From: Nymphaea colorata
Lineage: Eukaryota > Streptophyta > Magnoliopsida > Nymphaeales > Nymphaeaceae
Assembly (NCBI RefSeq): GCF_008831285.2
Contig: NC_045139.1
Coordinates: forward strand, 6,852,204 to 6,916,203
Direction: 5' to 3'
Length of the DNA: 64,000 bases
The notes beneath the pieces are model-generated. The model made no database searches, was not told the origin of the DNA, and saw nothing but the letters and a program-made list of their open reading frames with translations. A program made the translations under genes and the position numbers. This document shows positions 1 to 9,599 of this stretch, piece by piece (position 1 is the first letter of the stretch; the number at the start of each line of letters is the position of its first letter).

Positions 1-73
1 ATCGGATGATCTTGGTGGTGCTAAATCTGTCAATAGCTTGAAGCAGATGGAAGATGACTCCTCTCACTTTTGA

Positions 74-1029
74 TTCCTGAATCTACCAATGACTTCAAGA
101 TGGATAGCCTATTAAGGGTCGTATTTATTATTGTCAGATGTTTGTGATATAATATTCATACTTGGAAGCTTTATCTATAGGCAAAAACTGAACCTATTAT
201 GGTGATTTTAAAGTGATTGAAGCTACTTTTCATGTACAAAATATGCTTTCGGGGTCAAGCCTGCAACCCTTTCCCTACATTCAAAGCCTAGCCGTTCCGT
301 GGCAGGTGCCTTGTGAGTATATTCAGAACGATAGTGTGATAAAAAATAATGTTTTATATCATATTGGTTTGACATAAGATCATATACTTTTACATCTTAA
401 AAATTGAGGGGAATTTGGTTTTGACGATGTTAGAGTACTCATCATGATCTTTTTTTTTTTAATCAAACCAAAGATTTTGTGTAGATCATACCTATATAAG
501 GTAAGGTGGATATCATTTATGAGAAAACAAATTTTGTGAATGTCGGTGTACGTTTAGTGCAAAACAAGTTTTAGCTCATGTAATTCTAACTTAAATATGA
601 ACCTTGAAAAATGAATTGGTTGCTATGGTTGAGCAATCCGATCACGAAAGATTGGACGATTATCTCACTCTCTTTTATTTTGAAGTCCTTCTGCCCAATG
701 CTTTCCTTCTTAGGGGACTAAAAATCTCTAGGCAACGTTCTGACTACTACATAGTTCGCCAAGGTGAGACCGAATATATTTAAGCTGAACAATTGGAAAG
801 AGGGAAGAAAAAGTCATCTGGCAGCATGTGGTTTGTTGATGATGAATCTACAGAAGGATATGAGCCCAATTTAGGTCTTCTAGACAAGATCCTTTTCTTT
901 GCGAATCCGAAAGTTGCATTATGCAACTCAAAGAAAAGTAGATTATTGTAGAGGAACAGAAAGGATGTGTCTTTCACATAAATTAGCAAGTCCTTTTATT
1001 TGTCTCTGCATCATAATGGTAACCATCAT

Positions 1030-1105
<76 letters not shown>

Positions 1106-1664
1106 CGAGAGAAAGAGAGAGAAAGAGAGAGAGACACCAAGATGCCTAACCGTGATAAATTTCAATTTGAACAAAATTTCCCTCATCAGACCATTGGAAA
1201 TGGTGAGGCAACTACAAGCAAGTGCAGGTTATGAGATGGAAATATCTAAGATGAGTTCGGCAAATTATAAACATTCTAAAGCATCTTTCCGACAAATATT
1301 GAAAAGCATTTTCTTTGTACTGGTTTGTGTGAGTTCATCCTACAAAAAGGAATTTATCCAAGACAAAAACATCTCAACAGTTTGAGACAACTAATCTCGC
1401 AAAATTTTGTGAATGAATGTAAGACTCCCTATGCACGTGAAACCTCAAAAGTTCGCTCAGAATGTGGTGTCAAGCGGCGCGCACATAGCATCTAATTATC
1501 ACATGCACTGAATTATGAATCAGCCAATAAGAATAAAGATGATGATGGACTTGATTTTTAATAAAATGCAACTATGTCAAAAATTATCATCAGCCTCGGG
1601 TGTACAAATGAGGTTTGGTGTTTATGTTACGAGCTTGCTTCTTTCTTGTGATTGGGCATATGTG
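74..1664. other. Gene-free left edge
   Basis: No gene can be supported here. The stretch is AT-rich and holds the long TA microsatellite at 1030-1104, followed by GA-rich sequence to about 1133. Short open frames are shadows of these repeats. A 47-codon open stretch near 780-950 contains no recognisable motif. Confidence 0.5.
1030..1133. repeat. Compound (TA)n(GA)n microsatellite
   Basis: About 75 bases of uninterrupted TA run directly into GAGAGAAAGAGA-type sequence. The same TA-then-GA layout recurs at 4706, 7135 and, in the opposite orientation, 44034. Confidence 0.9.
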
Positions 1665-1670
1665 AGCAGA

Positions 1671-1855
1671 AGCGGACCCAAGGTAGGGTCTGCATGGGCC
1701 TTGGCGCCACTTCAATTTTTTTTTTAATTTTATATGTAAATTTTTAAAAATTTCACTTGTTTTGTATAAAAATTTTGAAAATTGATATTTCAGCCTTAAT
1801 CAAAATTTAAAAACTTTAATTCGGCCCTCCTCATGAAAAAATTATCTGGTTCTCA
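1671..1855 (+). repeat. Dispersed repeat, family X, copy 1
   Basis: It starts with a GC-rich head (AGGTAGGGTCTGCATGGGCC), followed by a T/A-rich body with AAAATTTTGAAAATTGATAT and a tail that includes CGGCCCTCCTCATGAAAAA. The same head-body-tail order is seen at 6411 and 24889, and reversed at 11490 and 63636. There are no terminal inverted repeats and no coding potential. It is probably an old retroelement or LTR-derived fragment, but the class is not established. Confidence 0.6.
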
Positions 1856-2738
1856 TGGTTAGGTACTTGAATTTTTCTTTCTATTTATAGAGGTTACTAA
1901 ACCTTAAATGAATTGTACCTTAATGAAGCATATGAAAAGCTTATTATGGGCAGAACCTGAGGCTTCCACCCAACACCTCATCCTTTTATGATAGCCTTCT
2001 TTCTTTAAATAAGAAATAAGAAGGTCCAATATTTAGAAATTGGTCATCCATAAATGCAAGGTCGTTATTTTATCTACTGTCAATAGTTTTAGATCTGATC
2101 TCTTAATTAGATATTAATTTTTTTTTATATCCAACGTTTAAAATTGGCTGGCAAAGAAGAGAGTTGTGTACCATTTATCTTAGTTTTTTAGTGCTTGTTG
2201 TCGCCCATCATATTTTGAGAAAGGTGTGGGTGCAACTCATAAACGGCTAGTTTTAATTAGGAATAAACATTTAATAGCATTTTCCGATGAACTTTTCCGA
2301 TCTCTAAATTACCGAATCTTTTAGCGTTAACTTTGGTTGCCTATCTTCACATTGCTTAGAGATTGCACGTATCAGTTGTTTTAAGATCCAATTCCTATCA
2401 AGTAAACGATACAAATTAATTACCTATCGGCCAATTTAGCAGTAAAAGATGGAACAGTAAGAATGTAGATGACTGTCTTCGATGAATTTTTCCAGATTTT
2501 CCATCATAGAAAGGATTTAAAACAAAGAGAAATATAGTATTCATGAGGTAATCGGCGTAGGAGGGTGGGTCCAGATCTGACTACTTTTACCTCCGGAGAG
2601 TGCTAGCCATGTTGCACGTATGCCAACATGCAGCATGGTGTGCATGATCTCTCTTACAAAGCTGGCCCTCTTCCCTTACATTGTCTCCACGTACTCAAAT
2701 TTGGTCGCTTCTTCGTGTCCGTGCCGCGAAAAGCGAAA

Positions 2739-2800
2739 CCACCTCACCCACCCTCCACCTTCAGGTAGGACCACCTCACCCACCCTCCACCTTCAGGTAG
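2739..2800. repeat. 31-bp direct tandem duplication
   Basis: Two adjacent copies of a CCACCTCACCCACCCTCCAC...TTCAGGTAGG unit are nearly identical. The second copy runs straight into the left terminus of the hAT-like element at 2798, so the duplicated block carries its left target flank. Confidence 0.75.
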
Positions 2801-3162
2801 GGGTGAACACGAGCCGAGTCGAGCTTGCGTTCAGTAAGCTCAAACTCGGCTCGACTAATGAAACCTCAAGCTCGAGAATAGCTCGACGGAAGCAGCTCGA
2901 GCTCAACTTGGCAGTTACGTGTTGAGCTCGAGCTCGACTTGATTAAGGCTCGATAAACTCGTAAACTCATTTGAATATATCGACTTGGTTAAGGCTCGAC
3001 AAACTCAATTAATGCTTAAGCTCAACTCGACAGTTACGTGTTGAGCTTGATTATTTGAGCAAGTCGACTCATGAACTCGAACTCAACTCATTAAGCAAAT
3101 GACTTGGCTCACTCATTAGGAGCCGAGCTTTAAGAAGTAACATGACTAGTTGTTCACCCCTA
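2798..3162. mobile_element. hAT-type MITE rich in GAGCTCGAG motifs
   Basis: This is a 365-bp non-coding element with perfect 12-bp terminal inverted repeats, TAGGGGTGAACA at the left and TGTTCACCCCTA at the right. The termini fit the TAGGG(G/A)TG consensus of hAT elements. The flanks CCTTCAGG (2790-2797) and CCTTGATG (3163-3170) agree at 6 of 8 positions, consistent with a decayed 8-bp target duplication. The interior is built from repeated GAGCTCGA, CTCGACTT and AACTCG words on both strands. No transposase is present. Confidence 0.75.
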
Positions 3163-3576
3163 CCTTGATGGTCCAAAGTTGTTTCAGGACTGCATATTCC
3201 TACGATACGCCCAAGATTTATTTGGCGACAATTTTACATCAAATAAATGGAAAATTTATTTAGTTTCAAGATAATTCTTCTCTCAAAGTTCTGTGATGTC
3301 CTGTTGAGTGTTTTAATATGGATTTAACGTGATATATTACTGTAATATTACCATCCGAGTGTTTGGTAGGGAGAAAGAAAACCAGGGATTAGGTGTCTCG
3401 TGATGGCCGCACTTTTCAATTTATTCCGTCGCAAAGGACCCACAAAGCCCACCGGCTGAATTTTCCAAGAACGGTCTTAAGACTTCTGGTGCTGGTCTTG
3501 TGTGTGCTCCAGATCGTGGTCTTCTCTCCTTCTTCCCGTCTGTGTGCGGTACAGAGGAGATCCTGTCAGGCCTGTG

Positions 3577-3588
3577 TATATATAAATA
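3577..3588 (+). promoter_or_regulatory. TATA box of the AG-peptide gene at 3704
   Basis: TATATATAAATA lies about 125 bases upstream of the start codon. A transcription start about 30 bases downstream would give a 5' UTR of about 95 bases. Confidence 0.6.
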
Positions 3589-3703
3589 ATGGCTCCTTCC
3601 CTTTCAATGGAGCAGCAGCAGAGGGTGGAAGAGGGAGATTGGAGACGCATTGATCGGTAAGTTGTTCCTTTTCTTTTCTTCCTTTGCCCATCTTCTTCCA
3701 GCC

Positions 3704-3946
3704 ATGGCCAAGCTCTCTGCTTCATTCTGGAGGTCCGCATTGTTGGTGGCGATGTCTGCCCTCATCCTGGCAGTATCTGCGTCTGCGTCCACATCACACG
3801 CTTCGAGCCCGGGCTCTCATCCGCAACCTGCGCCACCAAGTAACCCACCAATTAGCGGCGCCGCTGCGGTGGCCGACTCTTCCCTGTTTCCTCTCTCTGT
3901 CGCCGCTGCATTCTCGGCCTTCTTCGCTTTGTTTCTCTTCCATTGA
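3704..3946 (+). CDS. Arabinogalactan-peptide-like GPI-anchored precursor (80 aa)
   Basis: This is a short intronless precursor with the AG-peptide layout. A hydrophobic signal peptide covers residues 1 to about 28 (ending AVSASA), and a Ser/Pro-rich mature stretch covers about 29-50 (SSPGSHPQPAPPSNPPISG). Small residues follow that could hold a GPI attachment site (about 51-58), then a hydrophobic tail to the C-terminus (61-80). In known AG-peptides the prolines are hydroxylated and O-glycosylated, and the protein is anchored to the outer plasma membrane. The ATG is in good context (gccATGGCC) and is preceded by a TATA box. An upstream in-frame extension lacks an ATG. A GTAAGT and a CAG|CC flank 3656-3700, but about 45 bases is too short for a plant intron. 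It resembles the three copies downstream only in layout, not in detailed sequence. The family call rests on composition and architecture. Confidence 0.7.
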   Translation: MAKLSASFWRSALLVAMSALILAVSASASTSHASSPGSHPQPAPPSNPPISGAAAVADSSLFPLSVAAAFSAFFALFLFH

Positions 3947-4702
3947 TTGTGCGGAGCCATGGGGATTGATCGCCTTCCATTGGCGTGGCCTGTGTCAAAA
4001 CGTCGTTGATTTCATTTGAATGTATATTTTCTGTGCAGATTTGATGTTGGTATAGTGTGATTTTTGCCCCTTGCACACTGTGTTTCCGTTTCGATCTGTT
4101 TTGACAGGGGAATTCTTGTTACTGTGATCTTTGTCTCTTCTTCTTTTGGTCTTGTGGGTATGATTTTTGTTGAGAATCAAAATAAAAATGTAATTCAAAA
4201 TTTCATCAATATCTCTCCCTCTCTCTCTCTCTCGCTGGCATGTGCACATTTTCTTGTCTAAGAAATTGAAAGAGAACTACAGAAAAAATTCAAGTTCAAA
4301 AGTTTAACGTGATTCAACTTTGAAAGCCTTCAATTTGACGACTGCTCACCGCCTATGATGATATTGATGGATGGAAGGAAACTTTTCGAAATATCTAGAT
4401 GCAGTTTCGAAAACTCCACTCTTTAACAAGAATTTGAATGGTCCAAATATAACACATGGTTGAGAATTTGGGAATTGGAGACTTCAGTTACCATCTTTTA
4501 TATTTTCAAATCATCTTCAGAGATCGTTCTTTTTTATAAAAAGATATCCAACGATCATTTCCTACAGAAAGTTTAGCGTTAAAAATTGATCCCGATATTA
4601 ATATTTTCAAATAAACAACTTTTATACCTTTAGAGGAAGGCTGTCACTTGGGATGCGAGACATAAATAGGTTTCAAATGTTTATAAGTTTTAGCTGTTAC
4701 AA

Positions 4703-4705
<3 letters not shown>

Positions 4706-4785
<80 letters not shown>
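4706..4785. repeat. Compound (TA)n(GA)n microsatellite
   Basis: About 48 bases of TA pass without interruption into about 32 bases of GA. Confidence 0.9.
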
Positions 4786-4788
<3 letters not shown>

Positions 4789-5278
4789 ATTGGTAAGCCC
4801 CAATTGGATAATTGACAACTCACAAGCTTAGTTGAGTTCAAACGAGCCGGGCATTACTAGCACTTTTGTTTACTTGACTAAGTTCATTTCCTTTAACTCA
4901 ACTCGTTTATTAAATGAGTCAAGCTTGAGTCTAGTTTAACAAACAAGTTCGAGTCAACCCGACATTGGCTCGACTCATTGAACAACCTTAGTATATATTT
5001 TATCATGAAAAGTATACTTCAGAGTTTGATTAATCAATCTTACATTGTTACACATCATCATTTATAAAATGGAAGAAATGTTATTTTTCTGGATTTTCAT
5101 ATTTTCACTAACTTTAATATCATAAAATTGTTTTTTCAGACAAAAAATTGAAATGATCTGGATTACGGCATTCAAACAAATGGGTTGATCAGTGGCATTT
5201 TCTCAATCATCTTAAAAAATCCTGTTAAGAACCTAATGAGCTTCTATATCACCAAAATATTGTAGCCTATGACAGACT

Positions 5279-5279
<1 letters not shown>

Positions 5280-5353
<74 letters not shown>
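5280..5353. repeat. (TA)n microsatellite
   Basis: A run of pure TA about 74 bases long. No adjoining GA tract is seen. Confidence 0.9.
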
Positions 5354-5354
<1 letters not shown>

Positions 5355-6373
5355 CAATTATGTGGTCAACGAATTAGCTGTGTTTGAGTGACGACACCTG
5401 CATAAAAAGCTGCTTTGAAAACAAAATTGGTTTTGTGAAAAAAAATAAATTTAAAAAAAATAAAAAAATGGTTTATGATGGCACACCTAAATATCGTTTT
5501 TTTTTTAAATAATGTGGGAGGTAAAAATAAATAAAATAAAATTTTAAAAAATTTTAACAAGTAAGAGAGCCATGGCCCAGCTAGCCCCCTGTTTGTCATT
5601 CTGTTGTTTGTGTTTTACTTTAATGGTCTTGAGTTTTACATTTGTCAAATCTTACATTGTTTGGCAAGGTTCATCTCTTTTGCGGATATTTAGAAAAATC
5701 CAACATTTTATAGCTTCATTAGTAAAAATTATTTATTTACGCTACAAAAGGAAAACACATTTGATTAGGACATTGGATTGAATTCGCTTTTTAAGAAATG
5801 ATAGTGAATCAGATTTGGATTCGGTTTCAAATAAATATTCGACTAGATAATATGAAGCACTAAATATTGCCAAATAAAATATTCTACAACCAATGTTCAT
5901 ATATTTTAAAAGCCGATCCTTAACATTTCCATCCAGAACATAATGCAAATATCCAAACTTAGACATTCAAATCTGATTTTAAAAGCGGATTGTAGATCGC
6001 ATTCAGTTGTGAATTCAAAAGTGAAATATGGATATTACATAGACTTTTCTTCATTTGAATTTAAATGTGAATGAATATGTGAACATATGTCAAAGGTACA
6101 TTCGATTAGAAACTGATCCATTGAAGCCCTATAACAAAGTTATATGCAAGCTCGCCCGTGGGGTTTATAATTCTGGGCACCTTGTTGCTGGTCCTATTTC
6201 TATAGAATAGATAACTAGTATGTGTTTGCGTGTCCAGAGTCATGTAGTTCATTTGAAGACATGCAGTAGACATAGACAGTTGAGAAAAAAAGAATGAGGA
6301 AACAGTGATAGACTTTTTTCTTTTTTGTCTCAACCGTCCATCACAATAGATCGAATGATTCACATGAATAAGC

Positions 6374-6410
<37 letters not shown>

Positions 6411-6414
<4 letters not shown>

Positions 6415-6735
6415 TAGAGCCAAAGGGGGGCCACATAGGCCTTAGCCCCACTTCATTTTTTTTTTTTAAAAAAAAATTAGATATATATTGGGTAGAGCCA
6501 AGGGGGGGCTGCATTTTTTTTTTAAAAAAAAAATTAGATATATATTGGGTAGAGCCAAGGGGGGCTGCATAGGCCTTAGCCCCACTTCAATTTTTTTTAA
6601 AAAAAAATTACATGTAACTTTTAGAAAAATTCACTTGTTTCATATAAAAATTTTGAAAATGATATTTCGGCCTTAATCAAAATTTAGAAACTTTAATGCG
6701 GCCCCTCTCATGAAAAATTTCTTGTTTCGCCCCTG
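6411..6735 (+). repeat. Dispersed repeat, family X, locally triplicated head
   Basis: The GC-rich head (GTAGAGCCAAGGGGGGCTGC) and its T/A-rich neighbour occur three times in tandem at about 6411, 6489 and 6547. Only the last copy continues into the full family X body and tail. The middle copy lacks the CATAGGCCTTAGCCCC segment. This points to slippage or unequal exchange inside an existing copy. Confidence 0.7.
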
Positions 6736-7130
6736 TCTCCATGTAAATAAATAGTTATGTTACAAAGATCGTGGACTGTTTGAGTTGGTAAAGAATTCAG
6801 TCGTAGATATGGTTCTCGGGTTTTATTTGTGAGGTTTTTCTTGAGTGTTTTTTGGTAAAATTGTTTTTTTTTTTTTAAGTGTCAAGAAAATGTTGGAGTT
6901 TTTTTTCAAAATAAAAAATGTTAAGTAAAAGTAGAATAAGAAAAACAAACGAAATAAATTTAAAGTTAAGTGTGTGGACACCAAAACCGAGCGTGCTTTA
7001 GAGTTTTGATTATTTTCTCTTCGATGACGTCGAAGCAGCGACATCTTGACCGTGCTAATAATGTTTCATGATCTAATTCAGAAAAAGCTCGTCGAGCTCT
7101 GAAAGTCGCATGCATCATGCCGTAAAGTAC

Positions 7131-7134
<4 letters not shown>

Positions 7135-7214
<80 letters not shown>
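7135..7214. repeat. Compound (TA)n(GA)n microsatellite in unit A
   Basis: About 39 bases of TA run into about 41 bases of GA. It is absent at the matching place in unit C (about 13,735), so it expanded or inserted after the duplication. Confidence 0.85.
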
Positions 7215-7216
<2 letters not shown>

Positions 7217-7388
7217 CTTGTCAAAGTCCACTTGGATCGGCACAATACATTAAGAATTGGATTTGGCTTGGATTTAGAACAAGATCTTAGAAACAAAGCA
7301 AGTAGATTTCCAAAGGTGTCCTTTCCTTATAGAGAGGCGCCTGAGAATCTATCGCATTAGTGGCAGTTCCAATTATGCAACGGCATTC

Positions 7389-7424
<36 letters not shown>

Positions 7425-8126
7425 CCGTTTAGCAAAATGCGATCACAGATGTGAGATTTACATAGTTGGTTTGGCAAAAATTGCGTTCTAAATCATTGGA
7501 GTCCAATGAGACGCATCCATGATTTCATAACATTAGTTGAAAGATCAATTCTGATATAAACTGATACGTAAGCTAAAAGTTTGGTGTTTAGAATATTGGT
7601 TGGTCAATAATATCAGCCACGTAGATCATATATATGAGGTCAAAATTGGTTAAAACTTCTTGAGGCATTGAGATTTCAAGTAGAGATGGTTTTCTAGTAG
7701 AAGTTATCCCTAAGAGGCTCTTAGAAGGCGTTTGATCACAAGAAAAACATTGCAGTTTTTGAATGCATGCTCTTAACTAAAACGCATAATCCATGAAACC
7801 ATATTCTTGTTTCAGAAAACATTGTGTAACTATATTGTTGTTCACTATTAAAACGAAACATGGCATTCTACAACCATGTGTTTAAGAAACAAAGTGTTCC
7901 TCTTATCAAAAGCACTAAAAGGACAGATATTGTATTCTGTTGTTGTTCTATCGAAATCCAGTTCTTTATGTATTTAGCTGAACTGTTCTTATAGCTTCTT
8001 TTTAAACCTCATCCAATTGTTCATTACTTTAAACATTGGCTTCATGTCCAGCTAAGGTCAATTGTGCCCACTTATAGGAAGAGACAGCTGGTTATTGAGT
8101 CACCAAAATCATAAATGTGTACTGTA

Positions 8127-8340
8127 AAGGGGCGTTCGGTTGCAGAAACACTAACACAGTATTTCATAAATTTGTCATACAAATTGGAGTGGATTCCTAT
8201 AAGACTAGAACACGGAGTTTCATGAATCTATCATAATCTTTAAGACAAATTTATAAAACTCCGAGTTCCATGAATCTACTACAATCATTAAGACAAATTT
8301 ACAAAACTTTGTGCTAATTTCCCTGTCGCCAAACAGAACT
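8127..8340. mobile_element. Small TIR element inserted in unit A only
   Basis: The left end (AGGGGCGTTCGGTTGCAGAA) and right end (CCTGTCGCCAAACAGAACTT) are imperfect inverted repeats. The interior holds a direct duplication of about 46 bases (GAATCTATCATAATCTTTAA and GAATCTACTACAATCATTAA versions). Unit C (about 14,215-14,260) runs from GTCACCAAAGTCAATTCGTACT straight into TTGGACATTT, so it preserves the empty site. Its interior GTTCCATGAATCT word is shared with the element in the SRP72 intron at 46925. Confidence 0.65.
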
Positions 8341-9040
8341 TATTGGACATTTCAAACTTGAAGGGCAAGTGGCACCAGGCCGTGTGAAAACAAGGCCATG
8401 AAAAAACTTTAAACAACAAGATGTAAGGTCGGGATTTGATCTGGAGGTCTTCAACTTAAATATTCTCCCAATGAAAACTTGTTCAAAAGTCTTTCTTTGT
8501 CGCAACCAAGAAACTTCAAATCCTGCATGTTTCGATGATGAGCTAATTATGTTATCATTTGCCACATAAAAGGAATAACCTCGTGGTGCTTCGCCAGAAA
8601 ATTTGAGAGATGCTGTAACATTTTAATAATGTGATTCTGTTCTACTCGCATTTGCCAAAGGATCAAGCAAATGCTCACGCACAGGCACATCAATATCTCG
8701 GATATTATTCGATGGCCAATTCAAGCGAACCTGACCAGCAATTGAATCACACAAAGATTTTTTTTTTCTTGCTCGATCAATGGATGTCATTTCCTGACAC
8801 AGAAAATGAATTTGAAGAACCAATTCATATTCAAACCCTACACCAAGTGCGGCTACAGCTGCAACTGGTCCAAAAGTCATGTGCTTACCTTCCAAACAGT
8901 TGCATTGCGTGCTTGAGATGGTCATATTCGGAAATTAAATACTCACATTACTTCGATGATGCACATCTTAAATCACAAGCTTCTGTATGGATTCCCAGTT
9001 ACCAACTTATTTTATGTGCCTAAGGTCAATGCATCGCCAC

Positions 9041-9048
9041 TATAAATG
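9041..9048 (+). promoter_or_regulatory. TATA box of AG-peptide gene A
   Basis: TATAAATG lies 20 bases before an in-frame upstream ATG (9061) and 152 bases before the preferred start (9193). A transcription start about 30 bases downstream would fall after 9061, which argues that translation starts at 9193. Confidence 0.6.
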
Positions 9049-9192
9049 TCTACTGGAAGCATGAAAGTCTCCCTCAAGAGACAGGAACAAAGCGAACCAG
9101 TGATCCTTGGAGGTGCAAGAAGTTCTACTACACCCTCTTCTTGCTCTTCTTGGTTCATTGGGCTCAGCTTCATCTTGAACAGATCTACCCAG

Positions 9193-9444
9193 ATGGCTCA
9201 GGCTTCTTCTCTTAGTGCTAGACTGTTGGTGCTCATGGTGTTCATTAGCTTGGCATGCTCATGCTTGGTCTCTGCTCATGAGGGCCATGACCATGACCAT
9301 GCACAGGCCCCTGCCTCCATCCCCCCCTCAAGCGGTAACGATAACCATGCCACAAGCGGCGTTGCTGCTCTCGCCTCCTTTGCTCTTCATCCCCTGATCA
9401 TGGCGCTGCTGCTTCCTCTGATGGGGCGCATTCTGGTTTTCTGA
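9193..9444 (+). CDS. His-rich arabinogalactan-peptide-like GPI precursor, copy A (83 aa)
   Basis: The encoded precursor has a signal peptide at residues 1 to about 28 (ending CLVSA). The short mature region starts HEGHDHDHAQAPASIPPSSG. Small residues near 55-59 offer a candidate GPI site, and a hydrophobic tail runs 58-83. AP, PAS and IPPSS fit the dispersed proline pattern that is hydroxylated and glycosylated in AG-peptides. The HEGHDHDH run could bind divalent metal, which is inference. The frame is open upstream to ATGs at 9061 and 9046, giving up to 49 extra residues, but the TATA box at 9041 makes the start at 9193 more likely. The gene is intronless and is the longest of the three paralogues. 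Its 3' flank has diverged from B and C. Confidence 0.7.
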   Translation: MAQASSLSARLLVLMVFISLACSCLVSAHEGHDHDHAQAPASIPPSSGNDNHATSGVAALASFALHPLIMALLLPLMGRILVF

Positions 9445-9599
9445 TGAAATCTGCGTCACTTTTTTATTTGTGAGCTGAAGTTTGGTACTTCCAATAATGG
9501 TCACTCTGGTGCAGATGTCTCTGTCGACTGCTTGTTCTGTATTTGGTTGCAGTGGTCAATCTGCTTTGCTTCCATTAATTCATAATGTTCTTTTAAGTG

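Larger units (their letters stand above)
3947..7000. other. Repeat-filled intergenic stretch
   Basis: No gene is supported. The stretch holds microsatellites (4706, 5280, 6376), a decayed relative of the 2798 MITE (4825-4990, with ACTCAACTCG and GAGTCAAGCTTGAG words) and the triplicated family X repeat at 6411. Positions 5780-6080 contain decayed GGATTTGGATTCGG-like words that resemble old hexamer-type MITE sequence. Confidence 0.5.

Noticed and set aside
2-73. Possible C-terminal end of a gene cut by the window edge (SDDLGGAKSVNSLKQMEDDS, stop at 73)
   Set aside because: Only 23 codons, no family resemblance and no visible splice site. It cannot be told from chance.
780-948. Open stretch with WFVDDESTEGYEPNLGLL on the plus strand
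   Set aside because: About 47 codons, no recognised motif, and no start in context beyond an internal Met. It may be a gene relic but is unsupported.
899-1385. Several frames made of repeated Ile-Tyr on both strands
   Set aside because: These are translations of the TA microsatellite. The same applies at 4644, 6106, 7078, 43946 and 61863.
3656-3700. Possible 5' UTR intron of the first AG-peptide gene (GTAAGT...CCAG)
   Set aside because: About 45 bases is below the workable length of plant introns.
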